Numbered from the stretch's first letter, positions 22,910 to 32,924 are shown. The stretch: DNA of 38,658 nucleotides from Geosiphon pyriformis (GCA_016748015.1 JAAOMT010000379.1:86869-125526), one strand, 5' to 3'. Notes: generated by a model not told the origin, from the sequence alone. Numbers and translations are program-made.

Positions 22910-22967
22910 GTAAGTTAAATTATATAGTTAATATTTTTTAGCGGCTTCGAGATACATTGCATATATT

Positions 22968-22982
22968 GTTCGACAGTTGAAC
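22968..22982. other. Small hairpin, conserved in copy 2
   Basis: GTTC-GACAGTT-GAAC. The copy 2 counterpart (34572-34586, read on the minus strand) is GTTT-GATAGTT-AAAC: the innermost C:G pair became T:A, so pairing is kept. Confidence 0.5.
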
Positions 22983-23002
22983 TTGAAGTATAGGGGCAAT
23001 CA

Positions 23003-23020
23003 TTCGCCTTTCGAGGCAAA
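23003..23020. other. Hairpin with TTCG tetraloop, conserved in copy 2
   Basis: TTCGCCT-TTCG-AGGCAAA: a stem with one C-A mismatch closed by a TTCG loop. In copy 2 (34534-34551, minus) it is TTTGTCT-TTCG-AGACAAA, a perfect 7-bp stem with the same loop. One C:G pair is replaced by T:A. Confidence 0.55.
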
Positions 23021-23292
23021 GTCTAGGGGCTGATTGAACCCTCCCTCGCAAAGTTTTACTTTATATATTTTACCTTCAAGAATGGGTTACCAAATTATTA
23101 TTGTCCTTTAGCAAGGAGAGAAAGATCCGATACGCTTTCTAAAACCTCCGAGCTATTTATAGGATGAGAAATTTTTTGTGTGTATCCTTCTTATTCTTTT
23201 TGAAATCTATAACTCCTTGAAATATATTACCCCTTTAATATCTACATATATTCATATCTATTATATATTTTTTTCTTTGCACAAAACACAAG

Positions 23293-24436
23293 CGGAGACT
23301 TGCAAACTTACAAAAAAAAGAAATCCGTGATTATATTCGGTCATGTTGGGTTTATGAGGACATTAAACCTGACGATCTTATCGAAAAACTTTTCGAAGAT
23401 AAATTTCAAAGACATTACCGAAATAAATTCAACCGATTTAATTTCCAATGACAATAAAGAATTCTCGGTACCCACTCAATATTTAGAGTTGTTGGAGTAT
23501 GAAATTTTTCACGCTAGAGACCCTTTTAGATCAAACCTCTTCAGAACTGTGGAAAAAGTTTGAACAGTGGGCAGGTTTTGAAAAGAATAAAAATTTCGAC
23601 ATCATTGCTATCACCTATGGAAAAAAAACAAAGCACGCATACGAACTACATATGGAAGCCCAAAAAAGTCCTATGGAACTTTATGATATCCCGAATGTGT
23701 TCCTATGCCGTCCGAACGATAAACTTTTTATAGCGAATGAAGCAACTAAGAAGATTGCGGGTGACGTTCATCTAGACGGTTACAAGTATGTTTCTAAACC
23801 TAGGTGTTTTAAAAATGCAATTGGTGAAACGATGATAGATTTCTTCGATCTCAACAACCACCTGGCCGTAAAGACTGCACGAGTGATAGTAGATCAACAT
23901 TATAAACAAACCTTAGTGAGCCTTCTCATCGATCTAACCAATTCATCAAGGATTTAATAGAACATTTCGGTTGTTTTACCGATAATAATAATATACCATA
24001 TGTCACTTCGAATCCTGCTTTTACACATTCCCAGGAGCATCGTAAGTGTGTTCAGGATTTGATTCGAGGACTTCAGCCACTTTCCGACGCAGTAAACAAT
24101 TATATTAACAACGCATATCCAGCATTATACGCTAAAATGAAAAAACTCAACTTACGTCTTAACACTCCTAAATTTTTTGGAGCCTTCCCCACTATTAGTA
24201 TTAACTTTAATAGCATCTGCCAATTTCATCGAGATCTAAAAGATCATCTTAATACACTCTGTATCGTCTGCCCTCTCAGAACGTTTGAGGGTGGGCATCT
24301 AGCATTTCCTGAACTAAAGTTGGCAGTTATGGTGAAGCAAGGGAAAATGAATAAAGCGGGATATAGCGATTTGTCTTCGGCTAGGAAATTAAAAATTTTT
24401 TCTAGTTATTCAGGCCATAGTAAATACAGTATATAA
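23293..24436 (+). pseudogene. Probable 2-oxoglutarate/Fe(II) dioxygenase (TET/JBP-like), copy 1, indel-broken
   Basis: The pieces read in order across three frames: KEIRDYIRSCWVYEDIKPDD; ISNDNKEFSVPTQYLELLE; SSELWKKFEQWAGFEKNKNF on to LDGYKYVSKPRCFKN; FIKDLIEHFGCF; then NTPKFFGAFPTISINFN and QFHRDLKDHLNTLCIVCPL, TFEGGHLAFPELKLAVM. The HRD gives the metal-binding H-x-D (His 24227-24229, Asp 24233-24235), and the FxGGxLxFPEL strand-turn is typical of fungal TET/JBP-like dioxygenases. Against copy 2 it has an extra A near 23311-23318, a deletion of roughly 60 bp near 23370, and small indels near 23405, 23527 and 23905. After VKQGK (about 24350) it loses similarity, so the distal His and the 2OG-binding Arg are missing. 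It retains many CpGs. Such enzymes oxidise 5-methylcytosine or related bases; the substrate here is unknown. Confidence 0.6.
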
Positions 24437-25019
24437 CGAGGTAATAAAAAATACTTATCTTTAATTTAGGGAGGCTTAACCTCGTTGCTCCGCAACCCCG
24501 AAATCTCTCACGATTCTTGCTCTAACACGCGTGTCCATAGAGTAAAATCCATGGTTCGTAGTTACGCGCGTCTGATCGCATATATTCTATAAACGATAAT
24601 TGCCTCGACTAAAGTCGAGTTTTTCGCACGTGTTATATATGCTAATTTATCCGCTTCACGGAATCGGAGATAAGTCAGCGACTCGCGAAACCTTTGATTT
24701 CCTCTCCTTATACCAATTTATTTTTGTATATGTCCCTTCGAGTAAATAAAATACTGCTAAACCCGAGTTTCTGTGAAACAGATCTCATGTGCTACAGATA
24801 TTGTGAATAGTGCCGATTCGGACTTGCCAATCATAAGCTAGCTAGTAGACTGCTGATTGTTTTAGCTCGTGACTCATGCATTTTCTTTGTGAAGTTTTTT
24901 TTTCCCAAATCTACTATTCCCATACTTGGACGAGACAGAGAAAAACGTTTTAAAATAACAGTATATCTACATTATGTTTATTTATTGCTCTCTACTCAAA
25001 AACTTTTACAACTGAAAAT
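24437..25019. other. CpG-rich noncoding segment with a chain of small hairpins; promoter side of next gene
   Basis: No gene seen. It stands out by composition: 22 CpG in 24481-24720 and perfect palindromes such as ACACGCGTGT (24525-24534). Short stems follow one another: GAGG-CTTAA-CCTC (24471-24483), GTTGC-TCC-GCAAC (24484-24496) and CTCGACT-AA-AGTCGAG (24604-24619, then a T run). From about 24900 it becomes AT-rich and should contain the promoter of the gene at 25020; I see no definite TATA box. Confidence 0.55.
24604..24619. other. Perfect 7-bp stem-loop
   Basis: CTCGACT-AA-AGTCGAG followed by TTTTTC. The two-base loop means it is better seen as a near-palindrome in DNA than as a stable RNA hairpin. 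Confidence 0.6.
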
Positions 25020-27142
25020 ATGTCGACTATTGTATTTAACAAAATTTTTGACTTTATGAGAGATGAACCAGTGAAGCATGTCACAGCAGGGTCAGTAATT
25101 TATATAGGCACAGAAGACGATCAAACAATATCAAAAGATGAACTCTTAAAGCTGACAATTGATGCAATTCGGTCCATGAAAAACATTGCTGGTGAAGATT
25201 CTGAACGCTTTAGAAAGATTTCTAATATTCCTTTAGAGGTTAGTTATTCTCTTTTTTAGACATTTTTTATACATTATGATGACAACGCAGATATCACTTG
25301 ACAAAGTCAAAATAAATACCCGAGCCTACAAGTACATCAAGTTGCGACTTTCGAACGTAGTGAAAGGTGTTTCGACTCCGTGGAGTAATATTTAGATAAG
25401 TTAGAGTCCTTGTGGCGGCCGAACAAGGATGACAACTTTAGGATATTTCTGATTGTGCGTGCAAATGGAGGGAGATAATATATACATTATCAAGTTATAC
25501 TAACAAAATATTATTCTGCATCAGTTTGAATGCGCCTATGAAACCATCTGTAGTCTACGTGATATCAAGGCGTTAAAAATGGTATGACAGATTACTTTTT
25601 GTAACAATAATATCTATGAATTTAAACTAATATGTATATATATATAAAGAGTAAACAAGTTCTTGATAATGATACGATAAAGAAAAATAGAAGATATTTA
25701 CAAGGGAGACTTTCAAGTGATTCTTCTTCCCTTTCTGTGGAACTCTATGAAAACATGAAAAATATTTCCATTACAAATCTAACCTGGAAAGATCCTCTAG
25801 CTAGTCGAATTATAAGTGATGATTCCATCATTGTAGAAAATTTGTCACCTAAACAGCATCAAGAGTTTTTGGTAAGAATAACTTCGTTTTTCTCTGTTGT
25901 AATTAAAATTTTAATTAAATTGATCTTTCAACAGAAACCAGCACATAATATGGTCGTCACACTCCCAAACTCGGTCCAAGATAAATGCCATGAGTTCGTA
26001 TTAAGGTTTTCAGAAAAATATACTAAAGATTTATGTATAAAACTTGTGCATAATGAGAAATGGAAAGAGTCAGACGAAATTCTTATGGGGGTTACAGATA
26101 ATATTCTTGATGTATTGTAAGTAGTTTTCAAAACGGATAAAGTTATAGAATCCTTGAATTGATAATTTTATATTATTGATTATCAGGGATGATGTTTGGA
26201 TGAATCCAGCATTTGGACCAGAACTTATGAAAACACAAAGTGAAGAAACATACATAACAAACATAATAATTCCTTTGATTCGAGCATCATTGAAAGGGCT
26301 TCCATATAGGCAATTTGGATTTATAAGCACGTAAGTTGTTTATTATAAGTGATAATATATTTATCACCACCAAATTCACATTTTTAGAAAATTACTATAG
26401 TGCGGAGCGACAAAGCATTGCCAGTGCAGATAGGAAAGAGGATGGATATTTCAGAAAACGACCAGATTTTATGTACTTACAAAAACAGGAAGGCAGGATA
26501 TTTGAGCTGGTATTTGGTGAATGCTCACGTTTATTATGTAGTGATACCAAAAAAAAGGAAGATGAAATTAAATTGTGGAGGGAATTGAATGATGGACTTT
26601 TTTGGGTACGACAAGGGTGTAAACTAGAAAATGATCAATTTGGTGTTGTAGGAATTCAGGTAGCAGGTAAAGTCTTGGTATTGTAAGATTATTTCAGAAT
26701 TTTTCATTGTTTGTCAATTTAATAACAAAATATGATATTATAGGGACTGAGATCCAATTGAATGTACTTATCAAAGACAATCTCGATATACACCGATATT
26801 ATCATCTGAAAAAAACCCAAATTCCAATACAGTGGTCTAAACAAGCTTTATCAACCTTACCTGAATTTGTTGAACTATTGTTGAATTTACGGGTATTTAT
26901 TCTAATACATCAAATTTTATTTATATGTACAACAAAAGTAATTTTATTTTATATAGAATATCCTGGTCGTTAATTTATCTCTGTTAATGCAAGTACCTAT
27001 AAGTAAAACGCATCGTGTCGAAAAAAGTATCACCATATCATCACTTAGAAAAGAAATACCTGACGAACAAAACAAAAAGAGACAGAGAAGATCCAAGAAA
27101 ACATTAGGATCTATTAAGCATAGAAAAACTGCATATTTTTAG
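25020..27142 (+). CDS. Uncharacterised 455-aa protein, seven exons, possible PD-(D/E)XK-like fold
   Basis: I infer exons 25020-25238, 25650-25871, 25935-26116, 26187-26330, 26401-26666, 26744-26892 and 26957-27142. Every junction has GT...AG, introns 2-6 are 63-77 bp, and the exon sum (1368 nt) is an exact multiple of three without internal stop. Joins give continuous sense, e.g. ILDVL/DDVWMNP, FIST/AERQS and VA/GTEIQLNV. Start: ATG 25020, after an A-rich leader. Residues 257-300 include SIASADRKEDG, RPD (276-278) and GECSRL (295-300); a PD...E-x-S spacing recalls PD-(D/E)XK nucleases, but the usual Lys is Ser, so catalysis is doubtful. The C-terminus has KKRQRRSKK, a nuclear-localisation-like cluster. 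I recall relatives as an expanded unnamed family in Rhizophagus. The sole intact-looking gene of the window; the boundaries of the 411-bp first intron are the weakest part of the model. Confidence 0.75.
25239..25649 (+). other. Unusually long first intron with hairpin-rich, CpG-containing core
   Basis: 411 bp against 63-77 bp for the gene's other introns. The donor is GTTAGT and the acceptor ATAAAG. The core 25340-25430 has three successive small stems: CTTTC...GAAAG (about 25348-25366), ACTCC-GT-GGAGT (25375-25386) and TCCTTGT-GGCGGCCGA-ACAAGGA (25407-25429). This resembles the hairpin chain at 24471-24619 in style. It may be an insertion inside an originally short intron. Confidence 0.5.
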
Positions 27143-27508
27143 AATATAAATACTATAAATGATTGCTTTGTATTTCTATTTGTAATAATAAGAACTTGGT
27201 TATTTTAGGTGTAATCACGTTGGTTATTTTTTTTCCAGATAATATGGAGTGCAGTCTGATTTATCAGCCACATGATCTAGTCTAAAGTCGTGCAACCCAA
27301 AATAGATTTATATAGATATATCTCGAAATAGATTTTACAAGTGTCTTTTATAATTGAAAGCATAATATCAAGCTCTACTCATCCAATTTAAAAGATGTAT
27401 TCTATGAGTTGGAGATTCGCTCTTTATGGAAAGCACAAAGTGATATTGTTCTACAATCTTCAAGTTTCATCATAATAGAATCTAACTATCAAGCTTTAAT
27501 GGCTGGTT
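27143..27508. other. Intergenic region between the spliced gene and the ATPase relic
   Basis: The 3' flank of the plus-strand gene meets the degraded 3' flank of the minus-strand ATPase relic. Minus-strand traces such as HKERISNS could be tail remnants of the ATPase, but no frame is convincing. Confidence 0.45.
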
Positions 27509-28135
27509 CTAACCTTTGCAAAAATAAAAAGGGTCCTCTTTTGGTCTAGTCAACAAATTGTCAGCTTTGCAAATTTGTATAATATAACTCAGATTCTTTT
27601 TTATTAATTTTGGACAGTTGAAAAAACTTTGTGTTACATAGATTGAACTAATGTTAAAGTAATGTCTCTTAGTAAAGTAAGGGACAATTTTCTCTTGTAT
27701 TTTTTTAGGCTCAGTACATAGACTTTCAAATATAATCACTGTCCCTCTTTCGGAAGAAAACTCATCAATTTTTGGTATTTTTTCAGACTTCATTGATCAG
27801 AATGTAATATTTTCTTGATATTACTTTGGACTATTTAAAATTATTCAGTAACAATCCTTTAGGTATCTATATTTCAGCTCCTTAAGATAATGTCCAATCA
27901 AAACCAGATTATCATTTTTAATATAGTATATTCCACCTTTTTTCCTATTAAATATTCGATACATCTTGTTTCCAAGTAAAAGACTAATAACTTCATTAGT
28001 TTTCCCCAATCTAGTTTGCCCTGAAACCACCATAGTAAATGACCATTGGCATGTTAAATTTAATCCATTAAACTTCTCTAAATGTTTGTATTTATCTACA
28101 TTCAAAACTATTTTCTCAACTCGATCAAGCTTCAT
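27509..28135 (-). pseudogene. A32-type DNA-packaging ATPase (FtsK/HerA fold), nonsense-broken relic
   Basis: One minus-strand frame runs from ATG (28135) to 27509 with three stops between 27793 and 27845 and no frameshift. Walker A is [14 protein letters not shown]; Walker B is [13 protein letters not shown] (the family has two acids after the hydrophobic run; here Glu-Ser). Then [37 protein letters not shown] matches the sensor region, with conserved Gln in VTQS, and the NLSYI end typical of A32-like packaging ATPases of large DNA viruses and Polinton-like elements (family knowledge). The usual C-terminal part is missing. One stop (FxS, TTC TGA) is best explained by CGA to TGA. Its origin could be an endogenised large DNA virus or a Polinton-like transposon; this window cannot decide. 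Confidence 0.72.
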
Positions 28136-28164
28136 TTTAATAAAGATAAGTACTAAATATTAGA

Positions 28165-28341
28165 TCAAAAATTAAAGATCTTTATTGCTATATATATACC
28201 GAATTTTTTATTTGCAGAGCAAAGACACTTATGTGCCCTTTGATAAATTATCATTTCGCAAGTAACTTTTCTCTCGCAATATATGCAGAATATAGGAGAA
28301 GGGTCTGCTGTATGTGGAATCTCAATGAGATCTATATCTTT
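28165..28341 (-). pseudogene. Zinc-finger-like C-terminal fragment upstream of the ATPase relic
   Basis: The minus-strand frame between stops reads KDIDLIEIPHTADPSPIFC, then IYCERKVTCEMIIYQRAHKC and LCSANKKFGIYI. The spacing C-X2-C...H-X-C-X-C suggests a small zinc finger. It ends at TGA 28165-28167, 30 bp before the ATPase ATG, on the same strand, so the two look like neighbours in one ancestral gene array. Too short to name. Confidence 0.45.
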
Positions 28342-28879
28342 TCACTTACATATATCCCGTTTTTTTTGTCTTGCAGTTGCTGATTTGTCAAATTACTTTT
28401 ACCATCAGTTTAGTAGTATAAATAATAAACACTATAATATTGAGATTCTTGGTATTCCTATGCCAATTTTAGCTTTTTATCATATCTATCAGATCAAAGC
28501 CCATCTAAAAATTTAGCCTTATGAGAAAATTGTGTCTGAAATTTTACATAATGTGTTCAGAATTTTATGAAGTCATATGTAATAATCAGGAGCATATTAA
28601 AAATCTCATCTCGTATATGTCAAGACTGCATAGAAAACCATTTGGAATTCATTAGGAATTATGAGTCTACATATATAATACAGAATTTTTAAATGCACAT
28701 TGAACTCCATACTTTAAATTCAGATGTGTTGTATTTCTCATATAAATTTTATATGTTTCAATGTGATGCATTCAAAAATTCATATCGAATTCTTAGATAA
28801 CTTATAATGGCATATTATGTATATGAAATCTCTTAGTACAAATTCACTAGTTGTAATAATGCTACTATTTGGATATTAC
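28342..28879 (-). other. Decayed minus-strand coding-like traces
   Basis: Minus-strand translation gives stretches with protein-like composition broken by stops: FDLIDMIKS, NWHRNTKNLNIIVFIIYTTK (about 28375-28490) and RIRYEFLNASH, NLYEKYNTSEFKVWSSMCI, MNSKWFSMQS (about 28560-28800). Stops often replace likely Arg/Gln/Trp. They may be further genes of the array with the zinc finger and ATPase. I do not recognise them; a chance reading of AT-rich DNA remains possible. Confidence 0.3.
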
Positions 28880-29541
28880 AAAAAGAAAAAAGTGCTAAGC
28901 CATAGAATAGTACTATGATAAGTTGTATAAAAAAAAAGCTTTCTTTTGAAGAAAATATATTTTAACTAGAATTATTTTTCTTAGTATCAATTTCAATTCA
29001 GAAAATTGTTACAAATCTATTCAAATAAAAATTCACTTTAAAAATTCAAAATTCTTAATTATTACTCTTTCAAAATTACCAATAATTAAAACTAACATTT
29101 TAAAATTGATTAGCTACTAATTTCAGTAACTGTTAGTACTTCCAGGCTTGAATTAGAAATGACTTCTTGGAATGTAATTTTATTACTTTTTTTCTTTAAA
29201 TTTTCTTTAATTCTTTTATATTATTAGATAGTTTACAGTTGAGATTTTCTGTAGAAAAGTTGACTTTTACAGCAAAATAACTACATATTATTGAGGAGCT
29301 TACAGCTTAAAAATTCTTGTAAAAGAGTTAATCTTTACTGCAAAGTAACTACATTAGTAATTCACATGAAATTTGGCCATTCCATTATAAGTCTAACAAC
29401 AAACATAGTCCAAAGTATCTTTTTATACTTTGGAAGATAAATTAGCTTATTGAAGATTTACCAGCTTCTATTAATAACAGAATTAACAGTAAAACAACAT
29501 TGATAACATTAAAAAAAAAAGATAAAAAACTTTTAATAACA
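28880..29541 (+). repeat. LTR of the second Gypsy copy
   Basis: It aligns with the reverse complement of 14802-15558: e.g. ATAGTACTATGATAAGTTGT at about 28906 against ATAGTGTTATGACAAGTTGT, and GGCCATTCCAT near 29379. The first part of the LTR is missing. The end is AATAACA at 29541, then TT and AAGTGCTTTTTTAAGAA, which lines up with the TGGTGCTCTCCTACGGAA primer-binding site, now decayed by transitions. Confidence 0.75.
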
Positions 29542-30920
29542 TTAAGTGCTTTTTTAAGAACAATACAACAACAATTAAATTAAATTGAAGATCATATTTG
29601 ACATAAAAATTCTAGAATATTATCAGTCAATTTACATCTGCTGCAAACAAAAATTTGGAATACAATATAGAATCAAAGTTGTTAAGAAAATGCTTTTTTA
29701 ATACATAAAAAATTGAGTCAATAATTATTTCTTTAAAAATTACAATATTACAAAAGTTAAATAAAATCTTTTTAAAAACTTACTTTTACTATTTAAATGT
29801 AAAATCAGAAGTCATTAGTGCAAATATTTGCATTATTTATTTCCAAAAACTTCATATTTAGTTAAACAACTTTTAACATATCAAAAAGCATTGCTAAATA
29901 CTTATTAATATTATGAATTAACAATCAACAACTCTGCTATTTTTACACACAAATTAGCTATCTTACTATATTTAAAGACCAAAATTTTTATTAAACTGCA
30001 TTTTTGCAATAAAATTGCAGTTTAAACACAAAGCCTTTTTCACAATATTAAAATTTTATTAGCCAAAATAGCTCAAAACAATAACTTATCTAATATTTTT
30101 CAATTTAAAACCGATAAATCACCATTTTTGTTAAATAATATAACTATTTTTGAACAAAAAACAATTACTATAATGTACCCTAAAGTTAAAATTAAAAGAA
30201 AATTAATTTGGTTAATCTTAAATATTAAATTTACTAAAAGTATTATTATTTATCAGTTAATACAAAACTCAAACAAGATGTTAATAAACCAATTCAAACA
30301 GTAATTATTATTGCTAATAGTATAAAAAAAATACTAATCTAAAAAAGTCGAATACATTGAGTAAATCTTAGAATTTGCTAGATTAAGTTACAAAAATAAA
30401 GTTGAATTATACTATATAATATTTAATTATTGTTACTTACTAAAAAAAACCCAAATTCAATATTTAAAACAAATAAACATTCAATTATGTGAAAAATACA
30501 TTATGTTTACAATAACCAGTAATGTTTAAAATACTATATTATTAGCATACCATTACTTACTAAAGAAAATAAATATAAAATTGAATTTAAAAAATTAAAA
30601 TTAGAAAAAAAAATCTCAATAATGTTAATTTATCTTATCAAAAGCTTATTTGCATTACAACTCAAGTATTTTAACAACAATAAGCAAAAAATTAAACCAG
30701 AAAAAGCCCACAAAATAGATGCTAAATATGATTTACGATATTTAGAAAAAGATATCTTGGTTTTACAACCAAAATTATTAACAAAATTAATTTTAAAATT
30801 GTTTTAAAATCTCACTAGGAGCAATAGTGCAAATTATTTTTCAATCATTATTGACAAGCAAAATTAATATGAGAAAAATAATTATAGATATTAAATATAC
30901 AGAAAAACTTAAAAATTTAA
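29542..30920 (+). pseudogene. Gag/protease/Cys-rich/dUTPase remnants of second Gypsy copy
   Basis: Gag start: ILEYYQSIYICCKQKFGI near 29612-29665. Protease: NNITIFEQKTITIMYP, then IWLILNIKFTKSIIIYQLIQ (30140-30270), where the active-site region is destroyed, and DVNKPIQTVIIIANSIKK to 30340. Cys-rich block: YIxxILEFARLSYKNKVELYY and INIQLCEKYIM (30350-30520). dUTPase: KIDAKYDLRYLEKDILVLQ (30622-30807 frame), then ISLGAIVQII and IIIDIKYTEK to about 30915. Frames shift several times. It proves the dUTPase belongs to the family. Confidence 0.7.
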
Positions 30921-30930
30921 ATTAACTAAA

Positions 30931-32924
30931 TAATTTACAATTCTAATAAATATAGTTTTTATTATACTATATGATTTTGGAAAAGTTTATATTAGAATTT
31001 TTTAATCATTTTTCTGATTTTATAAAGATGTAAATAATAATTCATCTTTAAATATAGTTTTGGCTAACCAATAAGTTTTTTGCCAATCTTAAAAAAGATT
31101 GGTTTAGAAAGCAAAATAATAAATAATAAATAATAAATAATAATTATTTTTTAAAATTAAGAAACTGATTTAATGGTCTTTCTAGCAATAATTTTAATGT
31201 TTACATTGAACTTGGAATACATTTAGTTATTATAATAAATCAAACCATTAATTTTTAAATTTATATAAATTTTTAATTTCTAAATCACCAAAATTCAAGA
31301 AATCACTAAAGTTTACATTTTTGGTTAAAATTCTCTAATTTTTTAAGTAAACTTAAAAATATTTAACTTGAACAATGTTAAGAAACAAAATTATAAGTTT
31401 TTTGTTTAAGAGCTTTTTGTTAGTAGCAGTAGTAGTGAAAAAACGGCAAAAAAAAGCCAAAAACCAGTTTTATTAAATATTTTAAATAAGTATAGAAAGC
31501 CAAAGAATGCTAAAAATGCTCAAAATTTTGGTAATAACAAGAAAAAAATTGCAACATTGAACAGTAAAGCAATGTTTAATAAAGGGTATTAAAAAAAAGC
31601 AGATTGGAAAAGCAGATTATAAATGACATGTTGACACAACTGGCAAAAGTAAAAAATTTGAAATACTTGTTGAAAACTTAACAAAAAATTAGGAAAAAGA
31701 ATTTTATTAATCAAGATACAAAACTTAAAAAAATAATATATATTTTTGTAAATAGCTATATTCTTATTGCTGTCTCTTATTCAAAAGTGCTTATTCAATG
31801 TTAGTGTTAGAAATTTTTTACTTTAAATATTAATTTTATATTGCTATTGCAAGTTTGGCCAAAGAAAATATTTTAATTGTAATTAATACTATTAAATCTG
31901 TGCAAATATGTTTATATTGAACTTTATAAAGGTATTTTCTTTCATCTAATAAATAATATTTCCTTTCTACCTAATTTTGATTATGTGGTAAAGTTTTTCT
32001 CAAATGTAAATCACAATAATCAGTTTTTTTTTTATATTCTTTTTTCCTTGAACTAATGTTGTTTAACTATAAATAATCTAAGTTGTTTTAGTACTCAAAG
32101 ACATCAAATAAATTTTCTATTGTCTTTTTGCTTAAACAAATAGTTCTAACAGATCTGTAAATAAAAGCTTAACCACTGTTACTTAAATACAATAAACTAA
32201 TTCAAAAACATAATACCCAAAGAAACATCATGAATTTACAATTAATTAGCATTTATCAAATAACCTATTAATTTAGATATAAAGATTTCAAATAAAAATT
32301 AATATAAAGACCAGAGGCAAAATTTATTTTTTTAAAGCACAAATTAGAAAAGTTTTATATATATATTTTAATATGCAAATTAATAATGAAGTGTATAAGA
32401 GTTTCATATTTAAAAAATAGTATTCTAGGTTTTTAAGAGTTTTTGAAAATAATAAGTTGACCAGTTTGAAACTTGTAAATTTTTTTAATTATATATTAAA
32501 AAAAATTCAATATAATAGCCAAGCTAAAAATAGAATAAAAAAAAACAAATTAATTAAAAATATGGACTTGAAATTTGTTAATAATAATAATAAAAGAAGA
32601 TAATTAGAAATAGAGTATTGTTTTAGAACAATTAAGATTTATAAATTTGAAAAATCTACATATTTGGTTTCAAATATATGAAATATAGTTAATTAATTTT
32701 TTTTTAGATACAACAGTTGGTTTAAATTTCAGATTAAAATATATTTATATAGCCATCTTAAGTCTACACAGCAATAACTTATTATTATAAAAACATTATT
32801 TTCTATACTGTGCAATAAAAAACATAAATTAATACAATATATTTTATTATAAAATTTCAATGAGCTAATTTATTATACTTATTGAGATGATTCTGCTTAT
32901 AGTTTTTAATTTTATTGTAAATTT
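30931..32924. other. AT-rich DNA, no gene seen
   Basis: Probably degraded transposon and simple sequence. It contains a small hairpin CCAATCTT-AAAA-AAGATTGG (31083-31102) followed by about four AAATAAT units (31115-31144). Lys-rich stretches around 31420-31620 give no recognisable protein. Confidence 0.5.
31083..31144. repeat. Hairpin plus AAATAAT minisatellite
   Basis: An 8-bp perfect stem with an AAAA loop, then roughly four 7-bp units. Probably simple-sequence noise of an AT-rich genome. Confidence 0.55.

Larger units (their letters stand above)
22910..23292 (+). other. Conserved noncoding part of the dioxygenase unit (intron?)
   Basis: No open frame, yet it aligns over its whole length with 34262-34636 on the minus strand. 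It starts GTAAGT and ends at a possible acceptor (ACACAAG) before the ORF, so it could be a long intron. It contains small hairpins at 22968-22982 and 23003-23020 (separate entries). Differences from copy 2 are mostly C-to-T and G-to-A in copy 2. Confidence 0.5.
28880..30930 (+). mobile_element. Second copy of the Gypsy family, plus strand, internally deleted and 3'-truncated
   Basis: One LTR (28880-29541), a primer-binding-site relic and short pieces of Gag, protease, Cys-rich region and dUTPase follow in the family order, all on the plus strand, opposite to the nested copy. Most of Gag is missing and nothing of RT, RNase H, integrase or a second LTR is recognisable before 30930. Much more AT-biased than the first copy. 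Confidence 0.75.

Noticed and set aside
22305-22913. Long open frames across the gap on both strands
   Set aside because: They consist of N-derived unknown residues; the frames are artefacts of the assembly gap.
24604-24625. Stem followed by T run as a bacterial-type terminator
   Set aside because: The loop has only two bases and the context is a fungal nuclear genome; no upstream transcript is evident.
24604-24640. Helitron 3' end hairpin
   Set aside because: No CTRR terminus follows at the right distance and no RepHel coding sequence is visible.
28283-28516. Plus-strand 77-aa ORF
   Set aside because: It overlaps the antisense of the zinc-finger-like minus-strand fragment, which has Cys/His spacing that the plus-strand reading lacks.
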